Shown: positions 53,194 to 61,137, counted from the first letter of the stretch. The stretch is DNA of 64,000 bases from Lysinibacillus contaminans (GCF_001278945.1 NZ_LGRV01000003.1:992001-1056000); one strand, 5' to 3'. A program made the numbers and translations. Notes: generated by a model not told the origin, from the sequence alone.

Positions 53194-54261
53194 TCAAGCT
53201 TGATGAGCAACTTTATCATCTTTAGCTATTTTATCAACAATTACAGAAGATGATTCGGCAACTTTTAATTTTGAATCTACTAGAGTTGATTTACTAATCG
53301 TGCCCAAGGTTTGAAGGAATGTTGGATCTATGTTTTTGATTGTAGCAATATTTTTTAATACTTCATCATCTAACCTATGGAATATGAAATCTGAAAACGA
53401 TGAATTTAATTTCAACTTCCCTAAATCCTTTACTAAAGAATCTTTTTCTTCTTTTTTAATATCCAGATTTTCTATTTTTGTTTTAAGAATTTCTAATTCA
53501 GAATCCTTTTCGCTTAAGGATATTTGCATTTTTGCCCATTCTTCTTTAATAGTTTTTACGGCTGACGCCATTTCATCTGCACTTCCTGCTAAACGATTTA
53601 ACATCAAGAGGTTCAATGTTAGTACTTCTGGAACATTATTATTTGGATAACTTAGCTGGTGGTCGATTTCACCATAACCTTCTTCGAAAATAGTCCTAAC
53701 TTGAATTTCTGCAGTTATTATTTCATTAGTTGGTATAAACTCAACTAAATAGTGAACTGATCTATACCCAGTTTTTCTGGAATTTATTTTAATTCCTAAA
53801 TCTGTATACTTTTCTTTATTATCGCCTTCTCTTACATTTGCTTGAGCTTCTTTAACAGTCCAAGTATTTTCTATAAAACTGTGAATATTTACCCAATCTT
53901 CTTTAAAAATATGAATAACACGTACACCTATTAAATCAGTAATTTCCTCTTTATAATTTTCTACTGTAAATTCAAAATCTGCTCCATGTTTCTCTTTTCT
54001 CTCTGGCGTTTTTCTTATTAATTTTGCAATCAAGTGCTCAGGGTCTTTTATTCTAGACCTCACTGTATGAACTTTTTCTTGTTTTCTAAGTAATTCGGCA
54101 ATTAAATTTGAGTATATTACTAACTTTTCTTTTGATTCAATAAAATCCAGATATATTAGTCTCAATGTATCCCACTTAATATTATTTTCATCAATTAATG
54201 AACGATTAATATTATATTTCTCTAAAAAATTCTCCATTGATATGTTAATTTTAATAACCAC
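53194..54261 (-). CDS. RelA/SpoT-domain protein with C-terminal extension (prophage cargo)
   Basis: The 355-residue product has a nucleotide pyrophosphokinase (RelA/SpoT synthetase) domain at about residues 40-210: RSRIKDPEHLIAK, the Mg-binding Asp109 in ITDLIGVRVI, TGYRSVHY at 164-171 and EIQVRTIFEEGYGEIDHQL at 185-203. A coiled coil (about 235-285) and a further helical domain follow. No hydrolase domain is present. The catalytic motifs look intact, so it may make (p)ppGpp-type products or pyrophosphorylate another target. It lies on the minus strand between the lysis genes and attR, a usual place for lysogenic cargo. The start is a GTG at 54261 or an ATG at 54237. Confidence 0.8.
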   Translation of the reverse strand: MVIKINISMENFLEKYNINRSLIDENNIKWDTLRLIYLDFIESKEKLVIYSNLIAELLRKQEKVHTVRSRIKDPEHLIAKLIRKTPERKEKHGADFEFTVENYKEEITDLIGVRVIHIFKEDWVNIHSFIENTWTVKEAQANVREGDNKEKYTDLGIKINSRKTGYRSVHYLVEFIPTNEIITAEIQVRTIFEEGYGEIDHQLSYPNNNVPEVLTLNLLMLNRLAGSADEMASAVKTIKEEWAKMQISLSEKDSELEILKTKIENLDIKKEEKDSLVKDLGKLKLNSSFSDFIFHRLDDEVLKNIATIKNIDPTFLQTLGTISKSTLVDSKLKVAESSSVIVDKIAKDDKVAHQA

Positions 54262-54389
54262 CTTAAATAAGAAATAAACTATTACTCTAATATTAAATCA
54301 AAGCGATAAAATGTTATATATTAAGATTTTGTGTTTTATGTTAAGACTCTATTATTTCTGAAATAAATTAAAAGCAACCAAAGCAACCA

Positions 54390-54535
54390 AAGCAACAAAA
54401 AAGCAACCGGAAATCTGAATGTGTGTGAATATGCGTGAAATCTAAATATTATACTAATGCATAAAACCTTGCTATAATGGGCTTTGTGAATACATATGAA
54501 AAGGGGTAAATAGATGAACGCTTACGATGAATATA
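54390..54535. repeat. attR: right attachment site of the integrated element
   Basis: The core at 54463-54535 matches attL with one mismatch. Just left of it, AAGCAACC occurs repeatedly in tandem (54371-54410), a possible arm-type integrase site. The bases between 54390 and 54462 diverge from attL at about one in five positions, so the promoter region now in front of the bacilliredoxin gene comes partly from the element. Confidence 0.85.
54455..54513 (+). promoter_or_regulatory. Bacilliredoxin promoter rebuilt at attR
   Basis: A perfect -10 TATAAT lies at 54473-54478, followed by the AAAAGGGG ribosome binding site. The attL copy has TATAAA at this place, the only core difference, so insertion may have changed promoter strength. 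Confidence 0.6.
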
Positions 54536-54945
54536 TGAGACAGGTTGTTAAACCGATGCGTGAAGAGTTAGTGGAGGCTGGGTTTAGCGAGCTAACGACT
54601 GTGGATGCAGTGAATGAATTTATGGCGGAGGCAAAAGGTACTTCACTTGTTGTCATCAACTCAGTATGTGGTTGTGCGGCAGGGCTAGCACGTCCAGCAG
54701 CGCGTGAAGCGGTAGCGGCTGTGAAACCAGATCATTTAGTAACTGTTTTTGCGGGCCAAGATCCAGAAGCAACTGCAGCAATGCGTGGTTTCTTTGGAGA
54801 GGTGCCACCAAGTTCACCTTCAATGGCGATTTTAAAGGACGGCGAGTTAGCGTATTTTATTCCACGTGAGCAAATTGAAGGCTTCCCAATGGAACAAATT
54901 GCAGCGCATTTAACAGGTGTTTTAGAACAAACATGTGCGAAGTAA
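54514..54945 (+). CDS. brxA: Bacilliredoxin (BrxA/YphP type)
   Basis: The 143-residue product removes bacillithiol from S-bacillithiolated cytoplasmic proteins after oxidative stress. The active site is CGC in VVINSVCGCAAGLARPA. Further family motifs are TVFAGQDPEATAAMR and PPSSPSMAILKDGELAYFIP. The N-terminus (NAYDEYMRQVVKPMREELVE) is nearer YphP/BrxA than YqiW/BrxB. The prophage sits in its 5' end, and attR restores promoter, ribosome binding site and first codons, so the gene should stay functional. Confidence 0.88.
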   Translation: MNAYDEYMRQVVKPMREELVEAGFSELTTVDAVNEFMAEAKGTSLVVINSVCGCAAGLARPAAREAVAAVKPDHLVTVFAGQDPEATAAMRGFFGEVPPSSPSMAILKDGELAYFIPREQIEGFPMEQIAAHLTGVLEQTCAK

Positions 54946-55724
54946 CAACGATTGTCACTACAGCGGGCAGACCAGACGACTTGTCGATGGCGCTCGCTGC
55001 TTTTGCGTGTAAGCAGTTAAATGCACCGTTTGAACCTAGAAAAAAGCGTTCAGTACGAAAAATTTCGGTAAGCTTACAGGCCAATGTTATCGTTGCTGGG
55101 AAAAATCGCTTTGAATATTATGCATTTGGGGAAAGTGAGCCGTTTTTCTTTCATCCTAATTCGGCGGCTTTTCGATTAAAGCGCGTGGCAAGAGGGGAAG
55201 CGGAGCCGTTTTTGGAGGCAACGCAACTTCAAGAGGGTGACTCGGTATTAGATTGTACACTGGGTCTCGCAGCTGATGCAATGCTTGCAGCTTTTACAGT
55301 TGGTGAGCATGGTAAAGTTGTTGGACTTGAAGCGAATCCGAATGTGGCGTTTATTGTGGCGCAGGGTACACAGACCTATGATACGACGGAGTTGCCATTA
55401 ACGGCTTGTATGCGACAAATAGAGGTCGTACAGTCGGAGGCGGTCGCCTATTTAAAAGCATTGCCCGATAATGCTTTTGATGTCGTGTATATGGATCCCA
55501 TGTTTGAGGAAGTCATAGAAGAAGCGAATAATTTCGAGGCATTACGTTCAGCTGGAGCGCATGTTGCGTTAACGGAAGAGTGGGTGCAAGAAGCGAAACG
55601 CGTGGCGAAAAAGCGTGTTGTGTTGAAGGCGCATTTTCGTTCGGAATGGTTTGAAAAGTACGGCTTTACACGGTTAGCGCGCGTAACTTCAAAGTTTCAT
55701 TACGGCGTCTTAGAAAATTTATAA
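54933..55724 (+). CDS. Class I SAM-dependent methyltransferase (RsmJ-like)
   Basis: The 263-residue product has a Rossmann methyltransferase core: LQEGDSVLDCTLGLAADAML at about residues 98-117 as motif I, VVGLEANPNVAFIV as the acidic loop, and NAFDVVYMDPMFEEVIEEAN with the DPMF motif typical of base methyltransferases. It resembles RsmJ/UPF-type enzymes that methylate rRNA; the exact target is not certain. It overlaps the bacilliredoxin gene by 13 bases, so the two are co-transcribed, and a terminator ends the operon. Confidence 0.75.
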   Translation: MCEVTTIVTTAGRPDDLSMALAAFACKQLNAPFEPRKKRSVRKISVSLQANVIVAGKNRFEYYAFGESEPFFFHPNSAAFRLKRVARGEAEPFLEATQLQEGDSVLDCTLGLAADAMLAAFTVGEHGKVVGLEANPNVAFIVAQGTQTYDTTELPLTACMRQIEVVQSEAVAYLKALPDNAFDVVYMDPMFEEVIEEANNFEALRSAGAHVALTEEWVQEAKRVAKKRVVLKAHFRSEWFEKYGFTRLARVTSKFHYGVLENL

Positions 55725-55739
55725 ACGCATTCAATTCAA

Positions 55740-55787
55740 GATGCTGTCCAACAAGAGAACTCGTACTCTTTGGGCAGCTTTTTCTTT
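55740..55787 (+). terminator. Intrinsic terminator of the brxA operon
   Basis: GCTGTCCAACAAGAG/CTCTTTGGGCAGC imperfect stem, then TTTTTC. Confidence 0.75.
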
Positions 55788-55984
55788 GGGAAATGTTTAA
55801 ATTTGTTTTTTTAGATACGTCTCTTAAACAAGATCTTAATACTGACTAAGAAATATGATACTATTCATTGAAAAACTATTGTTTTTAAAAGCGATGCTTG
55901 ATACTATAAAAGGCATTGTAGTGAAAAAATTATTATATTCATATTATTTGCTATAGTTAAACACATCTTAGAGGAGCATCAATT

Positions 55985-57325
55985 ATGCAAAGTAAAATAC
56001 CTTTTTCTACGTATGCAGTCATTGGCACCATGTTATTTGGACTGTTTTTCGGGGCCGGGAATTTAATCTTCCCGATTCAGCTCGGACAATTGGCCGGGAC
56101 AAACTTTTGGTTTGCGTTGCTTGGCTTTTTAATAACGGCCATTGGTTTGCCGTTTCTTGGAATTTTAGCGATTGGCTTATCTGGTAGTAATGGCCTGCGA
56201 GATTTAGCGAGCCGTGTCCATCCGTTATTTGGCGTTATTTTTTCATTAGCGCTTTATTTGACAATCGGTCCGTTTTTTGCAATTCCCCGTACTGCAACAG
56301 TGCCTTTTACTGTTGGCTTTGAGCCATATATTCAACCAGAGAATGTAACGATGTTTCTGGCTTTATTTAGCTTTGTATTCTTCGCAATTGTCTATTATTT
56401 TTCATTAAATCCAGCGAAAATTATGGATTATATCGGTAAATATTTAACACCTGCATTTTTAATATTTTTATTTGTTTTAATTATTATTAGCATTCTTTCT
56501 CCTATGGGGAATTTCCAACAGCCTATGGGTGAATATGTTAGCTCTTCATTCATGACTGGATTTAAAGAGGGGTACAACACAATGGATGCCCTTGCGTCCT
56601 TAGCATTTGGGATTGTGGTCATCAATGCGATTAAACGTTCAGGTATTACAGATCGCAAGGAAATTGCTAAAGCAACTTGGAAATCAGGGATTTTTGCGAT
56701 GGCGCTGATGATGCTTATTTACGGTTTAATTACGTATATGGGTGCATCGAGTATTGAAGCGATTGGAACGTATGATAATGGCGGATTAATCTTTGCAGCA
56801 GTTGCAAAGCATTACTTCGGATCGTTCGGTGGTATTCTACTCGCTATTATTATCGTCCTTGCATGTTTAAAAACAAGTATTGGTTTAATCACATCTTGTA
56901 GTGAATTTTTCCATGAAGTTTTCCCGAAAGTAAGCTATAAGTGGTTTGTATTAATTCTATGTCTTGTTTCCTTTACAATAGCGAACTTTGGTTTAAACAA
57001 CATTATTCAATTTGCTATTCCAGTTTTAATGTTCTTATATCCTCTAGCAATTGTATTGATATTATTAGCATTAAGTTCATCACTATTTAAAAATAAGCAA
57101 AGTGTTTATGCGACGGCGATGTTCTTTACGTTCTTCATTAGTATTATTGATGGTTACAAAGCATTAGTTGATAGCTTACCAGCAGCAGAGTTCGGGCTGT
57201 TTGAGGCAATTGAGAAGTTTTACTCAAATACATTACCTTTGTATGATATTGGATTAGGTTGGGTATTACCAGCAATTATTGGTATATTGATTGGCTACGC
57301 AATACCTACAAAGAAAACATTGTAG
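55985..57325 (+). CDS. brnQ: Branched-chain amino acid transport system II carrier protein
   Basis: The 446-residue product is a cation-coupled importer of leucine, isoleucine and valine with about 12 membrane helices. The N-terminal GTMLFGLFFGAGNLIFPIQL is diagnostic of BrnQ, followed by IGPFFAIPRTATVPFTVGFE and ACLKTSIGLITSCSEFF. The length is normal. The start follows AGAGGAGCATCAATT. It is a single gene; the structured RNA candidate lies 65 bases behind it. Confidence 0.92.
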   Translation: MQSKIPFSTYAVIGTMLFGLFFGAGNLIFPIQLGQLAGTNFWFALLGFLITAIGLPFLGILAIGLSGSNGLRDLASRVHPLFGVIFSLALYLTIGPFFAIPRTATVPFTVGFEPYIQPENVTMFLALFSFVFFAIVYYFSLNPAKIMDYIGKYLTPAFLIFLFVLIIISILSPMGNFQQPMGEYVSSSFMTGFKEGYNTMDALASLAFGIVVINAIKRSGITDRKEIAKATWKSGIFAMALMMLIYGLITYMGASSIEAIGTYDNGGLIFAAVAKHYFGSFGGILLAIIIVLACLKTSIGLITSCSEFFHEVFPKVSYKWFVLILCLVSFTIANFGLNNIIQFAIPVLMFLYPLAIVLILLALSSSLFKNKQSVYATAMFFTFFISIIDGYKALVDSLPAAEFGLFEAIEKFYSNTLPLYDIGLGWVLPAIIGILIGYAIPTKKTL

Positions 57326-57390
57326 TAATCATTGTCTTCATTGTGTATCAATAACTTTACTTTTAACAGAAACTATGATATATTACATAG

Positions 57391-57640
57391 GTGCTATTTT
57401 AGGTAGCTAATTTCTGTAATCTGGCATTCTGCTTTATGTTTTTTAGGATACTTATTCACACTGGCGCATGCTTAAGGGCTGCAAGGACGCAAAAGAAGGT
57501 TGGGTTTGCGTTGCTTAAGTTAGAAGGCAAACAGTGGAATTTTACCGCGGTGAAGAAACAATAGTGTTTCAAGATATAATTCCCCAGATGATTGGGTCGA
57601 GACTTTATAAATTACAAAAATGTTACCTATTAAATACTAA
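57391..57640 (+). ncRNA. Candidate structured RNA with 6S-like rod architecture
   Basis: Nested pairings build one long rod: TAGGTA (57400) with TACCTA (57624), ATCTGG (57419) with CCAGAT (57584), ATTC-CACTG (57454) with CAGTG-GAAT (57532), CTTAAG (57471) with CTTAAG (57514), and ACGCAAA (57487) with TTTGCGT (57505). An unpaired bubble of about 29 and 43 bases separates the second and third stems, as in 6S RNA. A promoter-like TTTACT-N18-TATATT ends at 57385. No coding frame is present. I do not recognise a riboswitch. The 6S label is a shape-based guess. Confidence 0.45.
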
Positions 57641-57673
57641 AGGGGTGGCTTCGCGAAGGCGAGGTCGCCCCTT
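57639..57673 (+). terminator. GC-rich hairpin after the candidate RNA
   Basis: AAGGGG...CCCCTT stem with an inner TTCGCGAAGGCGA region. There is no T-run, so termination is uncertain; it may be part of the RNA. Confidence 0.4.
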
Positions 57674-57944
57674 GTCTAATTTTATGGCATTATTTGCATC
57701 CTAATTGAGATTGAAAATTTGTAATTTTTTACCGTTTACACTCTGCGCATATTAGGTAATAATTAGTATATAAGTATTGAGAAGCCTAAAAATTTATTTG
57801 GTTTAGCTGGTGCTTTTATGTTGAAAGCGCTGTACCATTTTTAATTTTTCAAACTTATAGATGTGTTAGACATTCCATATATAAAACATTTGGAATCGAT
57901 CTAGTCACTGACTAAAAATTGAATGTAGAGGTGTAGAAATTACG

Positions 57945-58829
57945 ATGAAAAACGTAAAGACTATTCCGATCAAAGTATCGGAGCAACTAAAAAATGTGGC
58001 TACTAAAAATGGCGAAAGCTTAGATGAGATAGGACATCGTTATTTTCAAGAAAGGTGGCTTTACCGATTATCAATCTCTGCATTTCAAGAAAGATTTTTA
58101 CTAAAAGGAGACCATCTGTTAGCTACATTGACAAATGGATTAGTAAAACCGTCTGTAATAATTTCTTTATCGGCAAAGCAAATCACACAGGACATCAGTA
58201 AGTTGCAACATGTATTTGAAGATATATGTGCTATAAAAGTACCAGAAGATGGTGTTGACTTTTTAGTTGATGAATTAAAGATTACGGCTTTAAAAGAAGA
58301 CGTTAGCATAGAAATACCCGTTATATTAGGACAAATGAGGACATACATACAAATAAAGATTAGTTATAAAGATAATCATATCTTAACACCTAAAGAAGTG
58401 ACGATTCCAACTCTGCTGGAAATGGAGCCACCAGTGCTATTAGCGTACTCGACAGAGGTTATTATTGCAGAAAAATTTGAGGCGATGATTAGTCTAGTTG
58501 AAGAAGACAACAGAATGAAAGATTTCTATGATGTCTATGTGCTATTAAATACTCAAAGTTTTGAAGGAAGAGTATTACAGGAGGCCGTTCTGGAAGTTTT
58601 TGATAAACGTAGAACGCTTATAGAAAAGGATCAAGCTGTATTGAAGAATCAATTTTATTTAGATGCACAAAGAAATGAACAATGGCTTGTGTTCGTAGGT
58701 CAAAAGTCATTATTTTTTGAAGAAGTGATTAAGCGCTTACAAAAAGTATTAGTACCTATTTATGATGCAATTGTGACTGAGGATGAATTCTTTGGAAATT
58801 GGGATTGCGAACTGCAAGATTGGAAATGA
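57945..58829 (+). CDS. AbiEii-family nucleotidyltransferase-like protein lacking the DxD motif
   Basis: The 294-residue product aligns with AbiEii/AbiGii toxin-type nucleotidyltransferases: WLYRLSISAFQERFLLKG at about 37-55, TIPTLLEMEPPVLLAYSTEV, and IIAEKFEAMISLVEEDNRMK followed by DFYDVYVLL. At the place of the catalytic R.T.DIDL motif it reads GLVKPSVIISLSAKQ, so both metal-binding Asp residues are missing. No AbiEi antitoxin gene lies next to it. It is either a degenerate toxin or a family member with a different role. Confidence 0.65.
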   Translation: MKNVKTIPIKVSEQLKNVATKNGESLDEIGHRYFQERWLYRLSISAFQERFLLKGDHLLATLTNGLVKPSVIISLSAKQITQDISKLQHVFEDICAIKVPEDGVDFLVDELKITALKEDVSIEIPVILGQMRTYIQIKISYKDNHILTPKEVTIPTLLEMEPPVLLAYSTEVIIAEKFEAMISLVEEDNRMKDFYDVYVLLNTQSFEGRVLQEAVLEVFDKRRTLIEKDQAVLKNQFYLDAQRNEQWLVFVGQKSLFFEEVIKRLQKVLVPIYDAIVTEDEFFGNWDCELQDWK

Positions 58830-58840
58830 AAATAAAGAGA

Positions 58841-58876
58841 AAAGCCCGCGAATTCTGTAGAGTTCGCAGGCTTTTT
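58841..58876 (+). terminator. Intrinsic terminator
   Basis: AAGCCCGCGAA/TTCGCAGGCTT stem with one mismatch, then TTTGT; follows the AbiEii-like gene. Confidence 0.75.
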
Positions 58877-58887
58877 GTATAGAAGAA

Positions 58888-58959
58888 TTAGTTCGTGAAA
58901 CATAAAGATGATAAATAACCTAGCATTAATAAAAGACCAATACCCATTACAGTTGCCAT
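58888..58959 (-). CDS. 23-residue hydrophobic peptide
   Basis: On the minus strand, an AAGGAGG site with seven-base spacing leads an ATG that opens MATVMGIGLLLMLGYLSSLC then FTN and a stop. The peptide is a single membrane helix. The strong ribosome binding site and full hydrophobic design suggest a genuine small membrane protein rather than chance. Its 3' end meets the terminator of the converging AbiEii-like gene. Confidence 0.5.
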   Translation of the reverse strand: MATVMGIGLLLMLGYLSSLCFTN

Positions 58960-59108
58960 TCTTTGTACCTCCTTTTATAAAAAACACCACATTTATACAT
59001 AAATTATTGTACAATGAAATATAGAAATATGAAACCTTTTAATAGGTTTAAACGTATATATTGATAGATGTATTACCAATTTGTCCATAAAAGAGAAGGT
59101 GACAATTT

Positions 59109-59708
59109 ATGAAAAAGTGGGTTCAAAAAAGTATAGTTATTATGGTTGCGTTTTTAACATTTGGTTTAATTACGCCAACGCATGAAATTTGGGATGCATT
59201 CGATCAAAATTCGTCGAATCGCTCCGCCATTGGTTCGTCAAATGCTAACAGAGCAAGTGCTGCCGAACCAGAAGTAATTGATAACACTGAAATACAGCAA
59301 GAAGCAATTGACTACGGCTCTTTACTTGTCGATGCAGCAAAAGAGCAATCGTACATAAAGTTCGGCACAAAGATAGGCCCGAAAATTAGCGATGAGTTCG
59401 AAACGATCATCTTTCCAAAAATGGAAGAGGCAATTGCCATGACAGTCGCAGAATTAGACGATGAATCACTCGCATCACTAACAATCACAGAAAAACCAAG
59501 TGGCAATTATGGTGAAAAAATCTTCAACATTACCAATAGCCAAACAGGTGATGACGTAATTCGCTTTCATGTGCGTACAGAAAAACGACCACAAGAAGGC
59601 TATTATTACAATTTCCACTACCACAGTGCCGAAGACAACTTCATGACGCACTACAACCTTGGCGATATCTACTGGGAGAAAAACACTCCGCCTAAATGGT
59701 TATCCTAA
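59109..59708 (+). CDS. ypjP: YpjP-like protein
   Basis: The 199-residue product matches the YpjP family of Bacillales: an N-terminal hydrophobic signal or anchor (KSIVIMVAFLTFGLI), a variable Ser/Asn-rich linker, then a conserved C-terminal domain with EKIFNITNSQTGDDVIRFHV, YYYNFHYHSAEDNFMTHYNL and GDIYWEKNTPPKWLS. Function is unknown; it probably acts at the cell surface. AGAAGGTGACAATTT precedes the ATG. A relic of a second copy lies near 63350. Confidence 0.8.
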   Translation: MKKWVQKSIVIMVAFLTFGLITPTHEIWDAFDQNSSNRSAIGSSNANRASAAEPEVIDNTEIQQEAIDYGSLLVDAAKEQSYIKFGTKIGPKISDEFETIIFPKMEEAIAMTVAELDDESLASLTITEKPSGNYGEKIFNITNSQTGDDVIRFHVRTEKRPQEGYYYNFHYHSAEDNFMTHYNLGDIYWEKNTPPKWLS

Positions 59709-59717
59709 AAATTCACG

Positions 59718-59747
59718 AAACACTCATTTTCGAAATGAGTGTTTTTT
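59718..59747 (+). terminator. Intrinsic terminator of ypjP
   Basis: ACACTCATTT/AAATGAGTGT stem around TCG, followed by eight T. Confidence 0.85.
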
Positions 59748-59751
59748 TTGT

Positions 59752-59905
59752 TAGTGCTCATTGGCGTTTTTATTGGCCCAACTATAACTGGTAACCTGAT
59801 AAGTGGTCAGGTGCTCGGATATAACAAATCACGTGACGATTTGGAGGACAAATAATGACTTACTTAATAGCATGTGATGATGGACATGGAGTCTAAACAG
59901 CAAAA
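59752..59905 (+). pseudogene. Relic of a phage holin/amidase junction
   Basis: The segment repeats the arrangement at 52184-52340: a phi LC3 holin C-terminus (LVLIGVFIGPTITGN-like frame, GYNKSRDDLEDK), TAATG overlap, then an amidase start MTYLIACDDGHGV that ends in TAA. Both genes are otherwise gone. It is evidence of a second prophage that once carried a similar lysis cassette to the right of the present element. Confidence 0.75.
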
Positions 59906-59940
59906 GACCAGGTACTCATTCGTGAGCCTGGTCCTTTTTT
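59906..59940 (+). terminator. Intrinsic terminator after the lysis relic
   Basis: GACCAGG..CTCA/TGAG..CCTGGTC stem then nine T. Probably the old terminator of the lost lysis cassette. Confidence 0.75.
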
Positions 59941-60174
59941 TTTATTCACCTGATTGCAATTCCTTTACACGCACTTCAATCGATAATTTCAACTGGTTTA
60001 TGTACAAAGGTGACATCGCAACTTAAAGAAATTATCAGAAATAACAATAGAATATAAGTCGGAACTAATAAAACAGGTGGTGAAATACCTATTATTTAAT
60101 AGTAGTGGTTCTACTGAAGGAGCAAGTCCAATGCACGAGGCTATCAGATGTGACTAAGCTTTTTAATGCATTTG

Positions 60175-61083
60175 TTATTCTGCTGGAATAAATGATTCGA
60201 CAATGGCCGCTAAAGCTTGAATGGTATCGTAGCTATCACCTGGAAATTCCGCTTGGGCAAAGTCAACCTGGAGTTCTTCACAAATTCTCTGACAGTCGCT
60301 TCCGATTTCAAAGTAGGACTCAATATCCGCAGAAAGCGAAAGAAGTTCACATGTGACGAAGGCCTGAGCACCTTCTGCATATAATGTATGAATCTTATCT
60401 TTTACATCTGGGCCAAGCCAGTCAGCTTTACCATGACCACTTCGATATGTAATATGCCAGTTGTCTATTTGAGCAGCTTTTGAAATGGCTTCTGATAATT
60501 CGGAAAACTGGCGTACGTATATTTCATTACGTTCAGGATCAATTGGCTGACTATGCACAGTATATAAAACATGAGTCTGAGCTCGTTTTTCAGCAGGAAT
60601 CCATTCGTAGGCACGTTGAATGCGATCTTTATAAACAGCAAGTAGTTCAGAGTTTAAATGCCAACCTTTCGCATGAATGACAGTAACATCATGAGAAGCT
60701 AATAATGCACTTACTTCATCATGAAAGGCGCCAGCACCTGTCAAAGACATAATCGGATTCACAGGTAGCGTAATGAAAGTTGTGATTCCTTCCTCAAGCA
60801 TTGTGTCGACAACATCTGGAATGTAAGGTTCGGTATGTTTGTATGCGTTATATACTTTTACAGTCTGTGTTATGCGCTGCTGTAAAGCATGTTCCAGCCC
60901 TTTAGCGATACGGCACGTATTTGCTGCTAATGGATCCACACCACCTATTTTTTTAAATTGTGCAGTGATTTTTTCAATCATTTGAGATGGTGGCGTTTTA
61001 CCCTTCATAATATGCGAAAAATAAGGTGTAACATCGTCTAAAGATTTAGGTGCGCCATATGCGTAATAAATTATACCAATCAT
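60175..61083 (-). CDS. Ferrochelatase-like protein (CpfC/HemH family)
   Basis: The 302-residue product belongs to the ferrochelatases, which insert Fe2+ into coproporphyrin III or protoporphyrin. Seen are YYAYGAPKSLDDVTPYFSHI at the start, TVHSQPIDPERNEIYVRQF with the catalytic His, YRSGHGKADWLGPDVKD, and DIESYFEIG with the conserved acidic residue. Because Firmicutes usually keep the main cpfC in a hemE-H-Y operon, this stand-alone copy behind a Fur box is probably an iron-regulated paralogue. The ATG follows AAAGGAGCTTATAA. Confidence 0.82.
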   Translation of the reverse strand: MIGIIYYAYGAPKSLDDVTPYFSHIMKGKTPPSQMIEKITAQFKKIGGVDPLAANTCRIAKGLEHALQQRITQTVKVYNAYKHTEPYIPDVVDTMLEEGITTFITLPVNPIMSLTGAGAFHDEVSALLASHDVTVIHAKGWHLNSELLAVYKDRIQRAYEWIPAEKRAQTHVLYTVHSQPIDPERNEIYVRQFSELSEAISKAAQIDNWHITYRSGHGKADWLGPDVKDKIHTLYAEGAQAFVTCELLSLSADIESYFEIGSDCQRICEELQVDFAQAEFPGDSYDTIQALAAIVESFIPAE

Positions 61084-61122
61084 TTATAAGCTCCTTTAAT
61101 TCATAGTAATCCTCATTATAAT

Positions 61123-61137
61123 TGATAACGATTATCA
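61123..61137. promoter_or_regulatory. Fur box
   Basis: TGATAACGATTATCA is a near-perfect 7-1-7 Fur operator, 40 bases upstream of the ferrochelatase-like gene. It predicts repression when iron is plentiful. Confidence 0.8.

Larger units (their letters stand above)
29161..54535. mobile_element. Defective prophage (PBSX-like tail module) with cargo
   Basis: A 25.3-kb element flanked by attL and attR inside the 5' end of the bacilliredoxin gene. From left: SLH/Ig-repeat surface protein, a truncated tyrosine recombinase, a broken YopX-like gene, small membrane, zinc-ribbon and lipoprotein genes, tape measure to tail fibre, XhlA, holin, amidase, and a RelA/SpoT-domain protein. Repressor, replication, terminase, portal, capsid, sheath and tube genes are missing. 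The junction near 35400, where integrase and YopX-like fragments meet, looks like a large internal deletion. Confidence 0.88.

Noticed and set aside
57530..57552. T-box leader (GTGGAATTTTACCGCGG looks like the T-box core)
   Set aside because: The core is interrupted, there is no specifier stem, and no amino acid or tRNA-synthetase gene follows.
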